NCBI GenBank assembly: GCA_001310555.1
Contig: BAXO01000095.1
Span: forward strand, 1-19,795
Origin: Bacillus sp. JCM 19058
GTDB taxonomy: Bacteria; Bacillota; Bacilli; Bacillales_H; Bacillaceae_D
Reading direction: 5' to 3'
DNA: 19,795 bases
Shown in pieces: positions 19,362-19,795 of the stretch; position 1 is the stretch's first letter, and each line of letters starts with the position of its first letter. Both the position numbers and the translations under genes were made by a program. The notes beneath the pieces were generated by a model, which made no database searches, was not told where the DNA came from, and saw nothing but the letters and a program-made list of their open reading frames with translations.

Positions 19362-19438
19362 ATTATAGCCATTGAAACGTTTCAATTACAGTTTAAATAA
19401 ATAAAACGTCTCTTTTCTCCAAATTGAAACGTTTCAAC
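19362..19438 (-). promoter_or_regulatory. Regulator promoter with twin LacI-type operators
   Basis: ATTGAAACGTTTCAAT at 19371-19386 is a perfect 16-bp palindrome. ATTGAAACGTTTCAAC at 19423-19438 repeats its 14-bp core TTGAAACGTTTCAA. The centres are 52 bp apart, close to five helical turns. A perfect -10 box, TATAAT, lies on the minus strand at 19362-19367, directly downstream of the first operator. The -35 is poor and overlaps the operator region. This layout fits repression of the regulator's own promoter, with looping between the two sites possible. Confidence 0.8.
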
Positions 19439-19537
19439 TGATTTTCATTTTAATTGATCCCGTAACCGATAGCAACAAAATTTTTCAAAAACGCGACAAA
19501 AGTTATATTTTTATTGTATATATACATCCCGAAGCTG
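19439..19537. other. A/T-rich spacer upstream of the regulator
   Basis: No gene or clear site is visible. The segment is A/T-rich (TATATATAC-like near 19516-19524) and joins the operator region to repeat array C. Confidence 0.3.
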
Positions 19538-19795
19538 CTCTCACTTCCGCCTCTTCCCGTGCCTCTTCCCGCGATTTTGCACTCTTTCGTCGAATCTTTC
19601 TGCTCTCCCGGCGAATCCACTGCCGCTACTGCGATTCCGCACTCTCCCGTTGAATCTTACAGCTCTCCCGTCGAATCTTGCGTCTCTCCCGGCGAATCTT
19701 CTGCCTCTCCCGTCGGATCGGCATACTCTCCCGGCGATTTCGCACTCTTCCGGCGAATCTTTCAGCTCTCCCGGCGAATCCACTACCTCTACCGG
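19538..19795. repeat. Degenerate 21-bp repeat array C
   Basis: The same repeat family and orientation as arrays A and B. From about 19640 to the window end, units beginning CTCTCCCG or CTCTTCCG follow one another at 21 bp, with one unit of 19 bp. A minus-strand open frame across it would encode GRxxRFD-like heptapeptides. It has no ribosome binding site and I judge it a by-product of the repeat. The array runs off the window edge. Confidence 0.8.

Noticed and set aside
19541..19783. Minus-strand open frame with GRxxRFD heptapeptides
   Set aside because: It is a translation of array C with no ribosome binding site.

Overview
The window reads as chromosomal DNA of a Gram-positive Firmicute, most likely an alkaliphilic or halophilic member of the Bacillaceae or Paenibacillaceae. 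The reasons are strong AAGGAGG-type ribosome binding sites, frequent TTG and GTG starts, lipoprotein and Sec signal peptides, LacI/CcpA-type operators and a NERD-domain gene of Bacillus type. I cannot name the genus from sequence alone.

Layout. Positions 1-220, about 1480-1935 and 19538-19795 hold arrays of a degenerate 21-bp repeat (core CTCTCCCG[T/G]CGAATC), all in the same orientation. A plus-strand NERD/zinc-ribbon gene (463-1567), broken by three frameshifts, lies between the first two arrays. Everything from 19326 down to 2023 is on the minus strand and looks like one carbohydrate-uptake locus. In transcription order it contains: a LacI-type regulator with two upstream operators; a sugar-binding lipoprotein; a very large secreted protein with two carbohydrate-binding-like domains and a solute-binding domain; a first pair of ABC permeases; an NHL/TPR membrane-anchored protein; a YIP1-family membrane protein, possibly fused to the previous one; a secreted DUF5696 protein; a second pair of ABC permeases; a cytoplasmic GH144-like (Glycoamylase, PF10091) enzyme; and a cytoplasmic GH35 beta-galactosidase. 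A 14-bp-stem bidirectional terminator closes the locus. Most junctions overlap by 4-8 nt, which points to one translationally coupled operon.

Proposed logic (inference): a polysaccharide or oligosaccharide is captured outside by the two binding proteins, imported through one or both permease pairs, and cut in the cytoplasm by the two glycoside hydrolases. No ATPase is encoded, so a shared MsmX-type ATPase from elsewhere must drive import. The NHL-TPR-TM, YIP1 and DUF5696 proteins have no assigned role. They are the most interesting part because they sit between the two transporters.

Quality. About 25 single-base indels interrupt nearly every gene, while GH35 and LacI are intact. Around a dozen are one extra base in an A/T run of 7-8. 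The rest are mostly one missing base. I saw no clear nonsense substitutions, and the conserved motifs resume exactly after each shift. This looks more like indel errors in the assembly than old gene decay, but I cannot prove it. Genes with frameshifts are typed as pseudogenes and their reconstructed reading is described.
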